From: Brucella gallinifaecis
GTDB lineage: Bacteria; Pseudomonadota; Alphaproteobacteria; Rhizobiales; Rhizobiaceae
Assembly (NCBI RefSeq): GCF_006476605.1
Contig: NZ_ML636809.1
Coordinates: forward strand, 60,146-124,145
Direction: 5' to 3'
DNA length: 64,000 nucleotides
The translations under genes were made by a program, and so were the position numbers. The notes beneath the pieces are model-generated. The model worked only from the letters and a program-made list of their open reading frames with translations. It ran no database searches and was not told the DNA's origin. Shown one piece after another: positions 34,747 to 44,047 of this stretch (position 1 is its first letter; the number at the start of each line of letters is the position of its first letter).

Positions 34747-35684
34747 GACGTTGCTCCATCTTGAAAAGGTGGTGTCTCGACCATGTGCATTGCGATCTCG
34801 ATGGCGCGGGCTGGTGCGATTGCGTGTCGCGGATAGGCGTCGAGAACAATCGTCGGCAACAGACGCTGCATGATGTCCGAGAAGGTAAAGCCGTGGGGGC
34901 TGTCCTTCCTTGGTCCGGTCGCCTGCACCAATTTGCCGATATCCGAAGCGGAGAAGCCTATCTCCGACAGGGCATGACTGAGCAGCGCCTGACGCTGCTC
35001 AGGGTTTGGGCGCGCGAAAGACAGGATATCCGCGGCGCGGCGCTTAATCGCCGGATCGAGCGCACTGAGGCGATTAGTGCACATGATGACGGCGGCGGGG
35101 AGCGCAGCGTTTGCGATCCGATCGATACCACGAATGAACGCATTTACGCCGGCGCGATCTTCATGGTGCATCTGGGCGTTCTCGCGCGACTGCGCGAGCG
35201 CATCGGCTTCGTCGACCAGCAAGATGACACCTCCACGCGCCCGCCCATTTGCGCCCTTCAGCTTAGTTGCCTCAGAAATCGTGTAGTCGAAGGCGGTCGT
35301 CACCAGCTGCGTCATTTCACCCACGCGCCCCTGCCCTCGCGCCGACAAGCTGAGTGGCAACAGCGATATCTCGATATCCTCCTGTCTCGCGACAGCATCA
35401 CCAACCGTCTCGGCGAGTTCGGTCTTCCCCGAGCCGACGTCACCGGCAAGCACGACGAGCGGCGGCCTCCGCAAGACGGAGGTCAGCAGCGTCTTCATCT
35501 GCGGATGATTCTTTTTCGCCCATGTCTCAAGGCTGGTAGGGTTGACCAGCAAACCCAGTACCTTCGTTATCCGAGAGATCTGATCGTCGAGACCGACCAA
35601 CCGAGCCAGTCGATCGCGTGCGGCAAAATCCGGGTAGCTGATGCGGCGCTCGAAAACGCTTTCGGTCGGTTTCATCGCGTTCAT
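34743..35684 (-). CDS. cap6: TRIP13-like AAA+ ATPase of type III CBASS
   Basis: A 313-aa AAA+ remodeller (Pch2/TRIP13 family). Walker A is AGDVGSGKTEL near residue 80, Walker B VILLVDEADAL near 155, sensor-1 Asn in MCTNRLSALDP. It unfolds the HORMA protein from the nucleotidyltransferase and so switches the system off in the absence of phage. It follows the HORMA gene by one base and overlaps nucC by 4, which indicates one operon. The long opposite-strand open frame is a shadow. Confidence 0.95.
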   Translation of the reverse strand: MNAMKPTESVFERRISYPDFAARDRLARLVGLDDQISRITKVLGLLVNPTSLETWAKKNHPQMKTLLTSVLRRPPLVVLAGDVGSGKTELAETVGDAVARQEDIEISLLPLSLSARGQGRVGEMTQLVTTAFDYTISEATKLKGANGRARGGVILLVDEADALAQSRENAQMHHEDRAGVNAFIRGIDRIANAALPAAVIMCTNRLSALDPAIKRRAADILSFARPNPEQRQALLSHALSEIGFSASDIGKLVQATGPRKDSPHGFTFSDIMQRLLPTIVLDAYPRHAIAPARAIEIAMHMVETPPFQDGATS

Positions 35685-35685
35685 G

Positions 35686-36198
35686 TCAGGACCTCACAGT
35701 AGACCGGTTCAGCGCGCGGCCACCGGCTGAGTACATTTGGTCGCTACTGAAATAGCCCGATACGCCGGGCTCCGGCGCGTCACCGCGCGTGAAGGGCAGC
35801 GTCTTGCCGAGCGTATCACGCTCAGCTTGGGTCAGCGCGTAATAGGCGGGAGTATAGGTCATATACGAATAGAAGCTCGCCCCGACTACACTCGCGCCAG
35901 GCTTGATCTTTCCGGGATCATCATCGCTATGGCCTGTGCCGGACAATTCCTGCGCAGTGTAGCGCAGGGTCGGTTCGATCCACTGCTCGTTACGCCGGAA
36001 ACCGTAGGTGACAGTTTCGACGTATTTGCCTTTCAGCATCGCGATCAATTCGCGCTCATAATTGCCGATCCGTTCGTCGGTCGGGTGATTGTAGAAGCGC
36101 TGCACGCGCTTCAAATCGGTCGCGACCTTGGCAGCGATATGCTGCGCGTGGGTAACGGTAAAGATGGTGGTGTCGGTGTAGGTAAAGCTCTGAGTCAT
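35686..36198 (-). CDS. cap7: HORMA-domain protein of type III CBASS
   Basis: About 170 aa starting at MTQSFTYTDT; the open frame extends 29 codons further into the cyclase gene but those codons show no homology. The HORMA fold begins with TIFTVTHAQHIAAKVATDLKRVQRFY and ends with a C-terminal segment (SSDQMYSAGGRALNR) that serves as the safety belt. It senses infection-related peptides and, when closed, activates CdnC. It lies 4 bases after the cyclase stop. Only one HORMA gene is present, as in the one-HORMA subclass. Confidence 0.93.
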   Translation of the reverse strand: MTQSFTYTDTTIFTVTHAQHIAAKVATDLKRVQRFYNHPTDERIGNYERELIAMLKGKYVETVTYGFRRNEQWIEPTLRYTAQELSGTGHSDDDPGKIKPGASVVGASFYSYMTYTPAYYALTQAERDTLGKTLPFTRGDAPEPGVSGYFSSDQMYSAGGRALNRSTVRS

Positions 36199-36202
36199 TA
36201 GA

Positions 36203-37168
36203 TCATACCTGAAAAGCTGTGCCGAAGACTTTTTGCCAGTAGTAGACCGTCTCGCCCTTGGTCGGCGCTGCCAGCGCCGCATCAATGGCGTCGCCCGCGT
36301 CCAGTGCGGCCTCGACGATCATCTCGATATTCTTCACCGTGTAGAGGCGGCTGACATTGTTCTGCGCGTTAACGGGGTCGATGATTTTCATCGGCTCAGA
36401 AAATGTGCCGACGGTATATGCAGGATAGTAGTCAGAAAATAGGATCTGTTCGCGGAAGTTGCTGGTCGCAATGTAGGTGAAAAATTGCTGCAGTGCCTCT
36501 GGGTAGTTTGAGAAATCCGCACCTTTATCCTGCAGGTGGGCGAGGATTAACTCGACCATAAAGGACTTGAAGCGGAAGCCGTCGCGCTCGCGCTTCATAA
36601 CGCGAGTCCAGAATTTGACGAGCCGCACCACCTGGGCAAAATGTGTTTGTTGGGCTGCCTTCCGTTTGCGTGCAAATTCCAGATGCAGTGGGATGCTCGT
36701 TTTCAGGAAGCTGCCATCTTCCTGACTAACGAGATTCCCATACCATCGCAGGTCGCCGTCGTAGAGGATCGGTACGACATCGACGTCGAGGCCTGAGCCG
36801 CGAAACGAAACTGTCACACTGTAGGTCTGTGGCTGAACCTGATCGGGACTGAAATTCGGAAACGCCTTACGCAGGCGTTCGGCGAGATATTGAAGCAGCG
36901 CCTGCACATCCTGCGGCGCGTTGGCGCCACTGATATAGCAGGCCACGTCAATGTCGTTTAGTGACCGCAGGGCGGTTCCTTTGGCAAGACTGCCGGAAAG
37001 CAGCATTTTCCGTAGCGTGAAATCCGGGTGTTCTTGTAAGTAGCCTTCCAGCTTTTCGCGTAGTCGGCGCGCTTGGGCGCGATACTCGTCCGCCTGCTCT
37101 TTCGGCAGATTCACCTTCTCGGCAGCGAAGCGGACCAGGTCGGCGTGATCGACGTGGAGCAGGCTCAT
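36203..37168 (-). CDS. cdnC: CdnC cyclic-oligonucleotide synthase (CD-NTase)
   Basis: A 321-aa CD-NTase that makes cyclic tri-adenylate upon HORMA activation. GS at 59-60 and D72/D74 (GSLAKGTALRSLNDIDV) form the GSx10DxD nucleotidyltransferase motif, and the third acidic residue lies in SGLDVDVVPIL near 135. The C-terminal helical domain (YPEALQQFFTYI, DPVNAQNNVSRLYT) is typical of clade C enzymes. First gene of the operon, 98 bases from the divergent HTH regulator. Residue numbering agrees with the E. coli CdnC enzyme. Confidence 0.97.
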   Translation of the reverse strand: MSLLHVDHADLVRFAAEKVNLPKEQADEYRAQARRLREKLEGYLQEHPDFTLRKMLLSGSLAKGTALRSLNDIDVACYISGANAPQDVQALLQYLAERLRKAFPNFSPDQVQPQTYSVTVSFRGSGLDVDVVPILYDGDLRWYGNLVSQEDGSFLKTSIPLHLEFARKRKAAQQTHFAQVVRLVKFWTRVMKRERDGFRFKSFMVELILAHLQDKGADFSNYPEALQQFFTYIATSNFREQILFSDYYPAYTVGTFSEPMKIIDPVNAQNNVSRLYTVKNIEMIVEAALDAGDAIDAALAAPTKGETVYYWQKVFGTAFQV

Positions 37169-37187
37169 TTGTCAGTTTTCCTTTCCA

Positions 37188-37262
37188 TGTCGAGTTCGCC
37201 ATGTTATATATGTCGAGATATAAGCGATCAATAAAAGATCGTCAAGTACAACATGCCGGAGT
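37188..37262. promoter_or_regulatory. Candidate CBASS regulator operators
   Basis: The 98-base divergent promoter holds ATGTCGAG at about 37188 and again at 37210, the imperfect palindrome TATATGTCGAGATATA at 37207-37222 centred on TCGA, and GTCGAC just before the regulator start. Repeated TGTCGA units between divergent genes are the likely binding sites of the HTH regulator. Confidence 0.5.
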
Positions 37263-37266
37263 CGAC

Positions 37267-37626
37267 ATGACCGATGCACAGCCGCCCTCAGTGATATTTC
37301 AACAGCGATTGCGCCGTGCGCGCGAAATCCGCGGCTGGAGCCAGAGTGACCTCGCCACCGAAGCCGGCATGCCGCCCAGTTCGATCGCGCATTTCGAGAC
37401 GGGCACGCGCAAGCCGTCCTTCGATACGCTGCGCAGGCTGGCGAACGCGCTCGATATGACCACTGATTTTCTGCTCGGCCGCGTTGAGGAGCCCGGCCTT
37501 GCAGAAGCCGGCGATCCGCTTTTCCGGGATGTCGGTAAGCTAAGTGCAAACGATCGCGAGATCGCGCGCGATTTCCTGAAAGTGCTTGCCGATCGCAACG
37601 CTAAAAAGGGGAATAGCGGTGGGTAA
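37267..37626 (+). CDS. capH: CapH-like XRE regulator of CBASS
   Basis: About 119 aa. A Cro/CI HTH at 10-70 (FQQRLRRAREIRGWSQSDLATEAGMPPSSIAHFETG) is joined to a C-terminal helical region (KLSANDREIARDFLKVLADRN). Divergent from cdnC and overlapping a peptidase gene, it fits the CapH/CapP pair in which the HTH protein represses CBASS and the peptidase cleaves it on DNA damage. ATG 37267 is preferred; the longer frame from 37201 covers the operator region. The CapH name is by context and domain plan. Confidence 0.8.
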   Translation: MTDAQPPSVIFQQRLRRAREIRGWSQSDLATEAGMPPSSIAHFETGTRKPSFDTLRRLANALDMTTDFLLGRVEEPGLAEAGDPLFRDVGKLSANDREIARDFLKVLADRNAKKGNSGG

Positions 37627-38500
37627 ATTCCGCCTTTTGTTGGCAAAGCAGGGTGCGGAACAGTTTCTGACCGACGAAGGAATCGACACGTTGCCGGTCG
37701 ACCCATTCGCCATTGCCGAGAGCCGCGACATCATTGTTCAGGGGAAGCCGCCAGAAGTTGAAGGCGTGTCCGGCATGCTGCACCGCTACGGCAACACCTT
37801 TGGCATCATGTATGCCACCAGTATCGCGTCGCCAGGCTTTCAGCGCTTTTCCGTCAGCCACGAGCTGGGCCACTACTTTTTGCCCGGACATATCGATCAT
37901 GTCTTGCCGGTCGATGGCGTGCATGTCTCGCGAGCAGGATTCGTCACGGAGAATTCCTACGAGCTGGAAGCCGACCATTTCGCAGCCGGCCTGTTGATGC
38001 CGCGGAAACCATTTAAGAAGGCGCTTGCCGATCGCGTTCCAGACCTTTCTGTTATCAGAGAGATGGCCGAGCTGTGTGACACGTCCCTCACAGCCACTGC
38101 AATTCGCGTCGCAGAGTTGAGTGATGCCGCCGTGGCAGTGATCCTGAGTACGGGGACCACAGTTGACTATTGCTTCCGATCTGACGCGATGAAATCGCTG
38201 CCTAAGCTCGACTGGGTGCATAAGGATTCACCTGTGCCGGTTGGAACACCCACTTCACGTCTCGCGGCCGATGTCGGTCGCGTTCGTGCGGGTGGGGTGA
38301 TCGAAGATGAGATCGATATCCGCGATTGGTTTGGTGGCACGCAGAGGGCTTTTGTTTCTGCCGAATCCATCGGTCTGGGTAATTATGGAAAGGTGCTCAC
38401 CATTCTCAGTTCGCCGCATATCGGCCGGGAAGACGAGCCTTCTGACGAACAGGAAGAAGCGGATCTGATCGACAGCTGGAAGCCTAAGTTTCGTCGGTAG
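37619..38500 (+). CDS. capP: CapP-like ImmA/IrrE-type metallopeptidase
   Basis: About 293 aa. The zinc site HELGH is at 81-85 with a downstream acidic stretch ENSYELEADHFAAGLLMPR (about 111-129), typical of ImmA/IrrE peptidases. The GTG at 37619 overlaps the end of the HTH gene by 8 bases and follows AAGGGG, so translation is coupled. The C-terminal domain (about 150-290) is probably the sensor part, as in CapP where ligand binding activates cleavage of CapH. It should relieve repression of cdnC after damage. Confidence 0.85.
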   Translation: MGKFRLLLAKQGAEQFLTDEGIDTLPVDPFAIAESRDIIVQGKPPEVEGVSGMLHRYGNTFGIMYATSIASPGFQRFSVSHELGHYFLPGHIDHVLPVDGVHVSRAGFVTENSYELEADHFAAGLLMPRKPFKKALADRVPDLSVIREMAELCDTSLTATAIRVAELSDAAVAVILSTGTTVDYCFRSDAMKSLPKLDWVHKDSPVPVGTPTSRLAADVGRVRAGGVIEDEIDIRDWFGGTQRAFVSAESIGLGNYGKVLTILSSPHIGREDEPSDEQEEADLIDSWKPKFRR

Positions 38501-38906
38501 GGAAGTCGACGAATGTAGGAGCTGGAAACAGTTTCTCATTGCGTGCGGAGCGGCGGGTACGCAGATCTTGTGCAGTTAAACGTACACACCGACCTCCCTC
38601 GTCGGCACACCTAAGCAAGAACCCGAATTCGGCGAGCACAAGCGCAAAGTGCAACAAATCGACTTGAGAACGCAAGCCGACAAGCACCGAGAAGGTCGGC
38701 AACGTCTACTTTCGAACTAGGATAAGGTTTGCGTAAACGGCTGCAATGAAGGCGCAAAGCTGCCGGAATTCGGCGACCTATTGAGTGGCAGCTTTTTCAA
38801 TTTGGCCGGTCAGAAGCGTCGAGGCAAGTTATACCCAATTGTGCTGCTGAGCTCGGCGCGATTGCTGAGTCTCACTCAACACCTCTTTCGAGTGCCGCAG
38901 TTATTT
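38501..38906. other. Intergenic stretch, no gene seen
   Basis: About 400 bases between capP and virD4. No ribosome site plus frame combination is convincing and no strong hairpin was found. It marks the boundary between the CBASS island and the transfer region. Confidence 0.45.
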
Positions 38907-40997
38907 TCACAATGTGACATTGGTTATCAGCCCAATATCTTCCGGGTCTGGCACAGTAGCATTGAATATGTCTAGATAACTTTTCCGCTTTCGAGGCGAT
39001 GCGCCCGAGGCTTCGACTTTTTCGTTCACAGCCTTCAATAATCGTTCTGCGCTCGGTTTAAGCTGCGCTTCGACTTCTTCAATCCGATCATGGATGTCAG
39101 CGGGAGGAGCTGCCGACTTCGTGTCACTCCCTGTTGAAGCTAATTTGACGTTCAGATTGACCGTCCTGCTATTTGTTTTTTTCCTGTCATCAGCGTTAGG
39201 AATTGACGGAGAATTGTTTGGGCCCGATTTATGCAGAGGTTCCTCATGCTTTTCAGGACGGGCGGGCAGGGGGCTAATTGTCTGCTCAACGGCCTGTTGC
39301 CCATCACTCGCGTATTCGCTCGTCAGTGCTGGAACTGCCCTATGAGGTAGATATTCAATCGTCGGCACATCAGGAACATGCGATTGCGAATAAGCTTCAG
39401 CGGCCTTGAAGGGCATGGTGTTGAAAAATCGCAGCTTGTCGCCATAGATCGGTCGTTGTCCTTCAACGAGCAAGATCATCTTGTTTTCTGGCATTTGCCG
39501 CACCTCTTGGGCCATCATTAGATCGCGTTCGCGGATTTGCTCAACTTTTGTACGTCGAGGTAAACCGAGAATCTCGATAGTGCGTGATTCAGATTTGTAG
39601 CGGATCGTTCTCTTTCCAAGTGCGCGGGATGCATATTCCGCTGTCGCTTGATCGTTGGCACCTAGCACCAGCTGATATCCACAGTTGCCAAGAAGGGAGT
39701 GACGCGAAGTCTCACCGTAAATCTCGTCGAGATTCTTGAGGTCCTGAATAATGATTGCGAGCTTGATATTATAACCAGCCACATAGGGCAGCTTTGTCAT
39801 AATCTCGTCCATCTTTTTAAGCTGTCGAAATTCATCCAGCAAAAAATAGACGGGTAGCGAATTTGGATCGTGTTCCAGCGTCAGAATGTTCATGACTTGC
39901 TGTACGAACAATGTGAGAAGCGGTCGCAGGATCGTAATATCAGTAATATTCGGTGCAAGATAAATTGAGATTGGCCGCCGTTTCATGGCGGCGATATCCA
40001 TGTCAGTTACCTCCGTTGCGGCAACAATGCGTTCATTTCGGAAGGGTCTAAGCGCGTTTTGGATATCGAGCAGAGCGGATGCTGCAGCACGCTCTGACAA
40101 TGCCAGAAATGCGTTGAAGCTTTCGACCGTATATTTTGAAAGGTTAGGCTCTTTTTCCTTGATGAACTTGATTTGCGCCTGAAGATCAACACCACTGTTT
40201 ACAAAAGAAATGACTTCGCCGAGGTTTCGGCGTCCATGGTAAAAGGGGCTCTCAAGAACGTAGCTGATAATTCCCGCAACGACCTGTTGAGCTAAGCCCT
40301 GCCAAACTGAATTTTCAGAGCCTAGATTCTCAGGGACGAGAATGCTGGCGATATTTTGTATATCCGTGGTGCGATTACCGCGCTCGGGGCGCACAAAATC
40401 GAGAGGATTATAACGATTTGTCGTTTCAGAGCCGGGGGCGAAGAGGAAAACCTGGCTACCGTTCTTCTTGCGATACCCTGCTGTCGCTTTGAAAATTTCG
40501 CCCTTCAAGTCGGATACGATCATTGACCCTTCATGCACGAGAGCATTTGGAATGACATAACCCGCTCCCTTTCCCGATCGTGTAGGGCCGATTATCAGAT
40601 GATGGCGACTGTCGGCCGCTCGCAACACATTTCGGCCGAAACGACCGAATATGTGCCCTTTCTTGCGGAACCACTTGCCGCGTCGAAGGCCCATGACGTC
40701 CTGAAAAGCCGCGTCGCCCAGAGGGTTTTCGTGAGCCCTGAGACCAAGGTAGCCCGCAAAAACTGCGGCGGCGATGGCAGGTAATAAGGCACCGATGGCA
40801 ACACGTTGCAGAGTTGAGTTGGACGCGTAGGCCCAGACTTGCTGAAGCGGAGCAAAAGGATTCTCGGTGATCGTGATATTCAATACTCGGCTGTCTTTAT
40901 AAACTACCCCGAGTACGACTCCATAAGCCAAGGTCCAAACAAGGAAGGCTATGCTTGCACAAAATACCAGATAAACCGCTTTGTAACCCTTGCTCAT
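38907..40997 (-). CDS. virD4: VirD4/TraG coupling protein
   Basis: A 696-aa inner-membrane ATPase that brings the relaxase-DNA complex to the channel. Two N-terminal membrane helices (about 8-32 and 65-87), Walker A GPTRSGKG near 137, Walker B LPVYFLLDEFRQL near 370. The C-terminal 150 residues are polar and probably bind substrate. It overlaps virB11 by 4 bases and so belongs to the long virB operon as its last gene. Confidence 0.95.
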   Translation of the reverse strand: MSKGYKAVYLVFCASIAFLVWTLAYGVVLGVVYKDSRVLNITITENPFAPLQQVWAYASNSTLQRVAIGALLPAIAAAVFAGYLGLRAHENPLGDAAFQDVMGLRRGKWFRKKGHIFGRFGRNVLRAADSRHHLIIGPTRSGKGAGYVIPNALVHEGSMIVSDLKGEIFKATAGYRKKNGSQVFLFAPGSETTNRYNPLDFVRPERGNRTTDIQNIASILVPENLGSENSVWQGLAQQVVAGIISYVLESPFYHGRRNLGEVISFVNSGVDLQAQIKFIKEKEPNLSKYTVESFNAFLALSERAAASALLDIQNALRPFRNERIVAATEVTDMDIAAMKRRPISIYLAPNITDITILRPLLTLFVQQVMNILTLEHDPNSLPVYFLLDEFRQLKKMDEIMTKLPYVAGYNIKLAIIIQDLKNLDEIYGETSRHSLLGNCGYQLVLGANDQATAEYASRALGKRTIRYKSESRTIEILGLPRRTKVEQIRERDLMMAQEVRQMPENKMILLVEGQRPIYGDKLRFFNTMPFKAAEAYSQSHVPDVPTIEYLPHRAVPALTSEYASDGQQAVEQTISPLPARPEKHEEPLHKSGPNNSPSIPNADDRKKTNSRTVNLNVKLASTGSDTKSAAPPADIHDRIEEVEAQLKPSAERLLKAVNEKVEASGASPRKRKSYLDIFNATVPDPEDIGLITNVTL

Positions 40998-42025
40998 GGT
41001 TGCTCGTTTCGCGCGAAAAATATCTCCGATACGCCCCGTTTTCCGCCGTCGCGACGCAACTGGATGACGATGGGGATGACCATCCGGATATACGACATGA
41101 GATCATGCTTCGAGTATCCGCCAGCTAGCCCCGCTTGCTGCATCATCATGGCGAGCTGTTCATAGGCACCTTGCGGCGTATCGGCATGAACCGTCGACAT
41201 AGAACCTGGATGACCGGTGTTAATGGCGCGAAGAAATGAAAACGCTTCAGCGCCGCGGATCTCGCCAACGAATAGACGGTCAGGCCGCATACGAAGGGAT
41301 GATTCAAGCAAGTGCTGAATTGTGACGTCAGCCGTGCCCTGTCCACCTTTCGAGGCTACCAGATGAACGCGGTTCTCCTGGGGCGGTAACAGCTCGCGGG
41401 TGTCTTCCAGCGTGATAATTCGTTCCTTTGGATGGACAGATTTCAGGCAGGCATTCAGAAAGGTAGTCTTTCCCGATGATGTACCGCCGCTAATCAGGAT
41501 CGAAACCCGTTGCGTAATGGCCGTGTTGATGAAATCGAAAATTCTGTTTTGCTTCAGATGCTCGATCAGCAGTCGGTCAATATCACTAAGCCCACCAACA
41601 GCCACGGAAACCTTGTCCAGCGAACCGCTATCCCTATATTCTTCCAAGCTGAAATTGCTAACGACCTGCTTGCGGATCGATATCGAGCCGCCATCCGGTG
41701 CAGCAGGTGGAAGAACCACCTGAATGCGCTCGCCAGTCGGAAGCGCTGCGCTCAGGATTGGCGCGGATTTACTGATAAACTGATCAGTCGCACCCGCAAC
41801 ACGCTCACCGATATTCTGAATCTCCGCCGATGAAAGCGCATGAACCTCGTGGAACTCCATGTGATCGGCACCAAGTCGCTCGATATAGACGTGACCTGGT
41901 TTGTTGACAGCTATTTCCACGACTTTTGGATCGTTGAGAAATGGCCGCAGCGGCTCAAGTGCTCGATCTAAAAAGTAATATCTGCTTTGTGTGGTTGCTG
42001 CCGCACTATTTGCCCCTGCGTTCAC
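40994..42025 (-). CDS. virB11: VirB11 traffic ATPase
   Basis: A 343-aa hexameric ATPase. The N-terminal domain carries VEIAVNKPGHVYIER, Walker A is ISGGTSSGKTTF near 175, followed by TLEDTRELLPP, and Walker B RPDRLFVGEIRGAEAFSFL near 235. It powers pilus building and substrate transfer at the cytoplasmic face. It overlaps virB10 by 20 bases and virD4 by 4. Confidence 0.96.
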   Translation of the reverse strand: MNAGANSAAATTQSRYYFLDRALEPLRPFLNDPKVVEIAVNKPGHVYIERLGADHMEFHEVHALSSAEIQNIGERVAGATDQFISKSAPILSAALPTGERIQVVLPPAAPDGGSISIRKQVVSNFSLEEYRDSGSLDKVSVAVGGLSDIDRLLIEHLKQNRIFDFINTAITQRVSILISGGTSSGKTTFLNACLKSVHPKERIITLEDTRELLPPQENRVHLVASKGGQGTADVTIQHLLESSLRMRPDRLFVGEIRGAEAFSFLRAINTGHPGSMSTVHADTPQGAYEQLAMMMQQAGLAGGYSKHDLMSYIRMVIPIVIQLRRDGGKRGVSEIFFARNEQP

Positions 42026-43238
42026 GTTGAATTTCCTTCATCGCTTCTGTTACGGGATCGTCGTACATGGCCGAAAAATCGAGGTCCTGACGCACAAATA
42101 TGAAAATGCGTTCGCCTTGATGGACGCTGATTGTCGGCTTGATGCGCAAGTTCTCGCTCAGTGCGGTATTTGCCATTTGGGAGAAAGTGTCGGCGATCGT
42201 CTCGCGGGCTAGTTCTTCTCCGCGTTTTGCATCGTCATTGTTACGACCGAAGGCTTCACCGCTGCCGAAACCTGTCAGATAGCTTGCGCCGGCGCCGACC
42301 ATGGACAACATGATGGAAGCCCCGAACCGTTCACGCCATTTTTTATCGACGATACCGGTCAGACCCGATCGGCCAAGGCTGTCAGTTCCCACGGAGTTCA
42401 GGCGCACGCTTACACCATCATCCCTAAGCAAGCGGGTCCAGACTACGAAAACGCGGGTCTGGCCTGTCATGACGTCGCTTTGATATTCACCAATGAGGCG
42501 GGTGCCGGTCGGAATCAGAATGCGACGACCATCAAAACTGTAGACGTCTTCAGAGGTGATTGCGCGAACTTGGCCCGGCAGATCACTTACGATCGATGTT
42601 TCGAGGATACCGGGTATCATCGTTCCTTCCGGCACAACTGCATCGATGCGCTTGATTTTCGTAGCCTTGGCATTACGGTCGGCCATTGCCGAGGCCGTCG
42701 CCAGAAACTTGCTGTTTCTGTCTTCGCCAGCAACAGTCGGTGTTCCTTCGCCACTATCGCCACCAAGTCCCCCATTTGCTCCGCCTGATCGCGCTTGATC
42801 CATCTGAATAAGTTTGGATTTGAACCGGTCTGGAAATTCTTCAACGATCTCCGGCGTGGGTGCCTGATCGGGTTCCTTCACCGCGACTGTCGGCGGGGGC
42901 GGGGGAGGGACATTAAATGTCGTGGTGTCGACTTTCTCCGGCTCCGGTGGCGGTGGAGGCGGCGGGATATTGATGATGTTGGGTTCGGGCGCAGCAGGAG
43001 GCTGATCCTGGTCGCGCACGAAAGACGGCGGTCTGAACGACGTGGTGCTGAACTCCTCGTCACCGCGCACGAGATCGCGCGGCTTCTCTGAAGGTTGTTT
43101 GAGAACAAAATAAGCCATAGCTACACCTGCAAGCAGAAATACGGCCATCGCAGCCGTCTGATTCCGCTTTGCATTCTTGTTGCTGACTCCGGCGTCATCT
43201 GCAGACGCCAGTGCTTCCAGTTCGGGAGACTGTTTCAT
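42006..43238 (-). CDS. virB10: VirB10 channel scaffold
   Basis: A 410-aa protein spanning both membranes. An N-terminal cytoplasmic tail, a membrane helix at about 30-48 (AAMAVFLLAGVAMAYFVL), a long Pro-rich linker (about 85-130), and a C-terminal beta-barrel domain (IPGILETSIVSDLPGQVRA, PTGTRLIGEYQSDV, QGERIFIFVRQDLDF). It transduces ATPase energy to the outer-membrane pore. The start abuts the virB9 stop. Confidence 0.96.
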   Translation of the reverse strand: MKQSPELEALASADDAGVSNKNAKRNQTAAMAVFLLAGVAMAYFVLKQPSEKPRDLVRGDEEFSTTSFRPPSFVRDQDQPPAAPEPNIINIPPPPPPPEPEKVDTTTFNVPPPPPPTVAVKEPDQAPTPEIVEEFPDRFKSKLIQMDQARSGGANGGLGGDSGEGTPTVAGEDRNSKFLATASAMADRNAKATKIKRIDAVVPEGTMIPGILETSIVSDLPGQVRAITSEDVYSFDGRRILIPTGTRLIGEYQSDVMTGQTRVFVVWTRLLRDDGVSVRLNSVGTDSLGRSGLTGIVDKKWRERFGASIMLSMVGAGASYLTGFGSGEAFGRNNDDAKRGEELARETIADTFSQMANTALSENLRIKPTISVHQGERIFIFVRQDLDFSAMYDDPVTEAMKEIQRERRGK

Positions 43239-44047
43239 CAGTTGCCGCTCCTTCTCCGCTTGGTTGCCACTTGATCAGGCGCAGGACCCATGATGTCGGG
43301 ATCGGGTGCGCCAAAATCCGGCTTTCTAAGGTTGAAGATGCAGATCCACTGATCACCGTCGCGGAGGGTGTATTGAGTTGCCGTGCCATCCACGACCAGA
43401 TATTCGCCTTCCTTGCGGAAGTTACGCAATGTTTCGGAAAAATCGCTGTTCACAGCAAAGATTGCTGGCGTCCGACCAGTGAATTTGAAGAAGGTTTTCT
43501 TGCCGTCATCGAAAACCATTGACGGCTTCAGTTTTGTATCTCCCGTAAATGAATAGTCGATATTGACGTTTGCCTTGTCGATTTTAGAGATATTCGGGTT
43601 GGCAGCGCGATATTCAGCCTCTTTGCGCATCGCTGCATTCAAATCCTTCTCGGGGTAAATGAAACGGACGCCAAAGACCTTTTTGCCAGCATCCGGGGCA
43701 TAGTCGTGCAGCTCCAGAAAATAGATGCGCTTGGTTGTGACAACGTTCATGTTTGTGACGACGTTCTTCGCCGTCGGTTTCACAAACAGAATGTTGCCTT
43801 TTTCGGTTGGAGCGACCTGCCAGCTCTCTGTATCGCCGAGTGAAATCGTCTCAAACTTTTCATCCTCATCGAAGATGATCATTGTCGATATGCCATACGT
43901 CGCGGAGATTTTGACGACATTGTTTGGCTGGTAGACAACACTGGTAACACGTGAATCGAGCGATCCAGCCCTTGGTGTCTGTACTGCGTGGGCGTGCGAA
44001 AGGAGGACGGTGGAGAATGCCGCCGCAATTAGGAAGCGGTTTTTCAT
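43238..44047 (-). CDS. virB9: VirB9 outer-membrane complex protein
   Basis: A 269-aa secreted protein with signal peptide (cleavage after HAHA near 20). PRAGSLDSRVTSVVYQPNNVVKI opens the N-terminal domain; YSFTGDTKLKPSMVFDDGKKTFF and GDQWICIFN mark the C-terminal domain that binds VirB7. It forms the core complex ring with VirB7 and VirB10. It overlaps virB10 and virB8 by 1 and 4 bases. Confidence 0.95.
   Translation of the reverse strand: MKNRFLIAAAFSTVLLSHAHAVQTPRAGSLDSRVTSVVYQPNNVVKISATYGISTMIIFDEDEKFETISLGDTESWQVAPTEKGNILFVKPTAKNVVTNMNVVTTKRIYFLELHDYAPDAGKKVFGVRFIYPEKDLNAAMRKEAEYRAANPNISKIDKANVNIDYSFTGDTKLKPSMVFDDGKKTFFKFTGRTPAIFAVNSDFSETLRNFRKEGEYLVVDGTATQYTLRDGDQWICIFNLRKPDFGAPDPDIMGPAPDQVATKRRRSGN

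Noticed and set aside
34761..35702. 313-codon plus-strand open frame opposite the TRIP13-like gene
   Set aside because: It mirrors the ATPase gene almost exactly, has Arg/Gln-rich shadow composition and no family signature; the minus-strand gene has intact Walker motifs.
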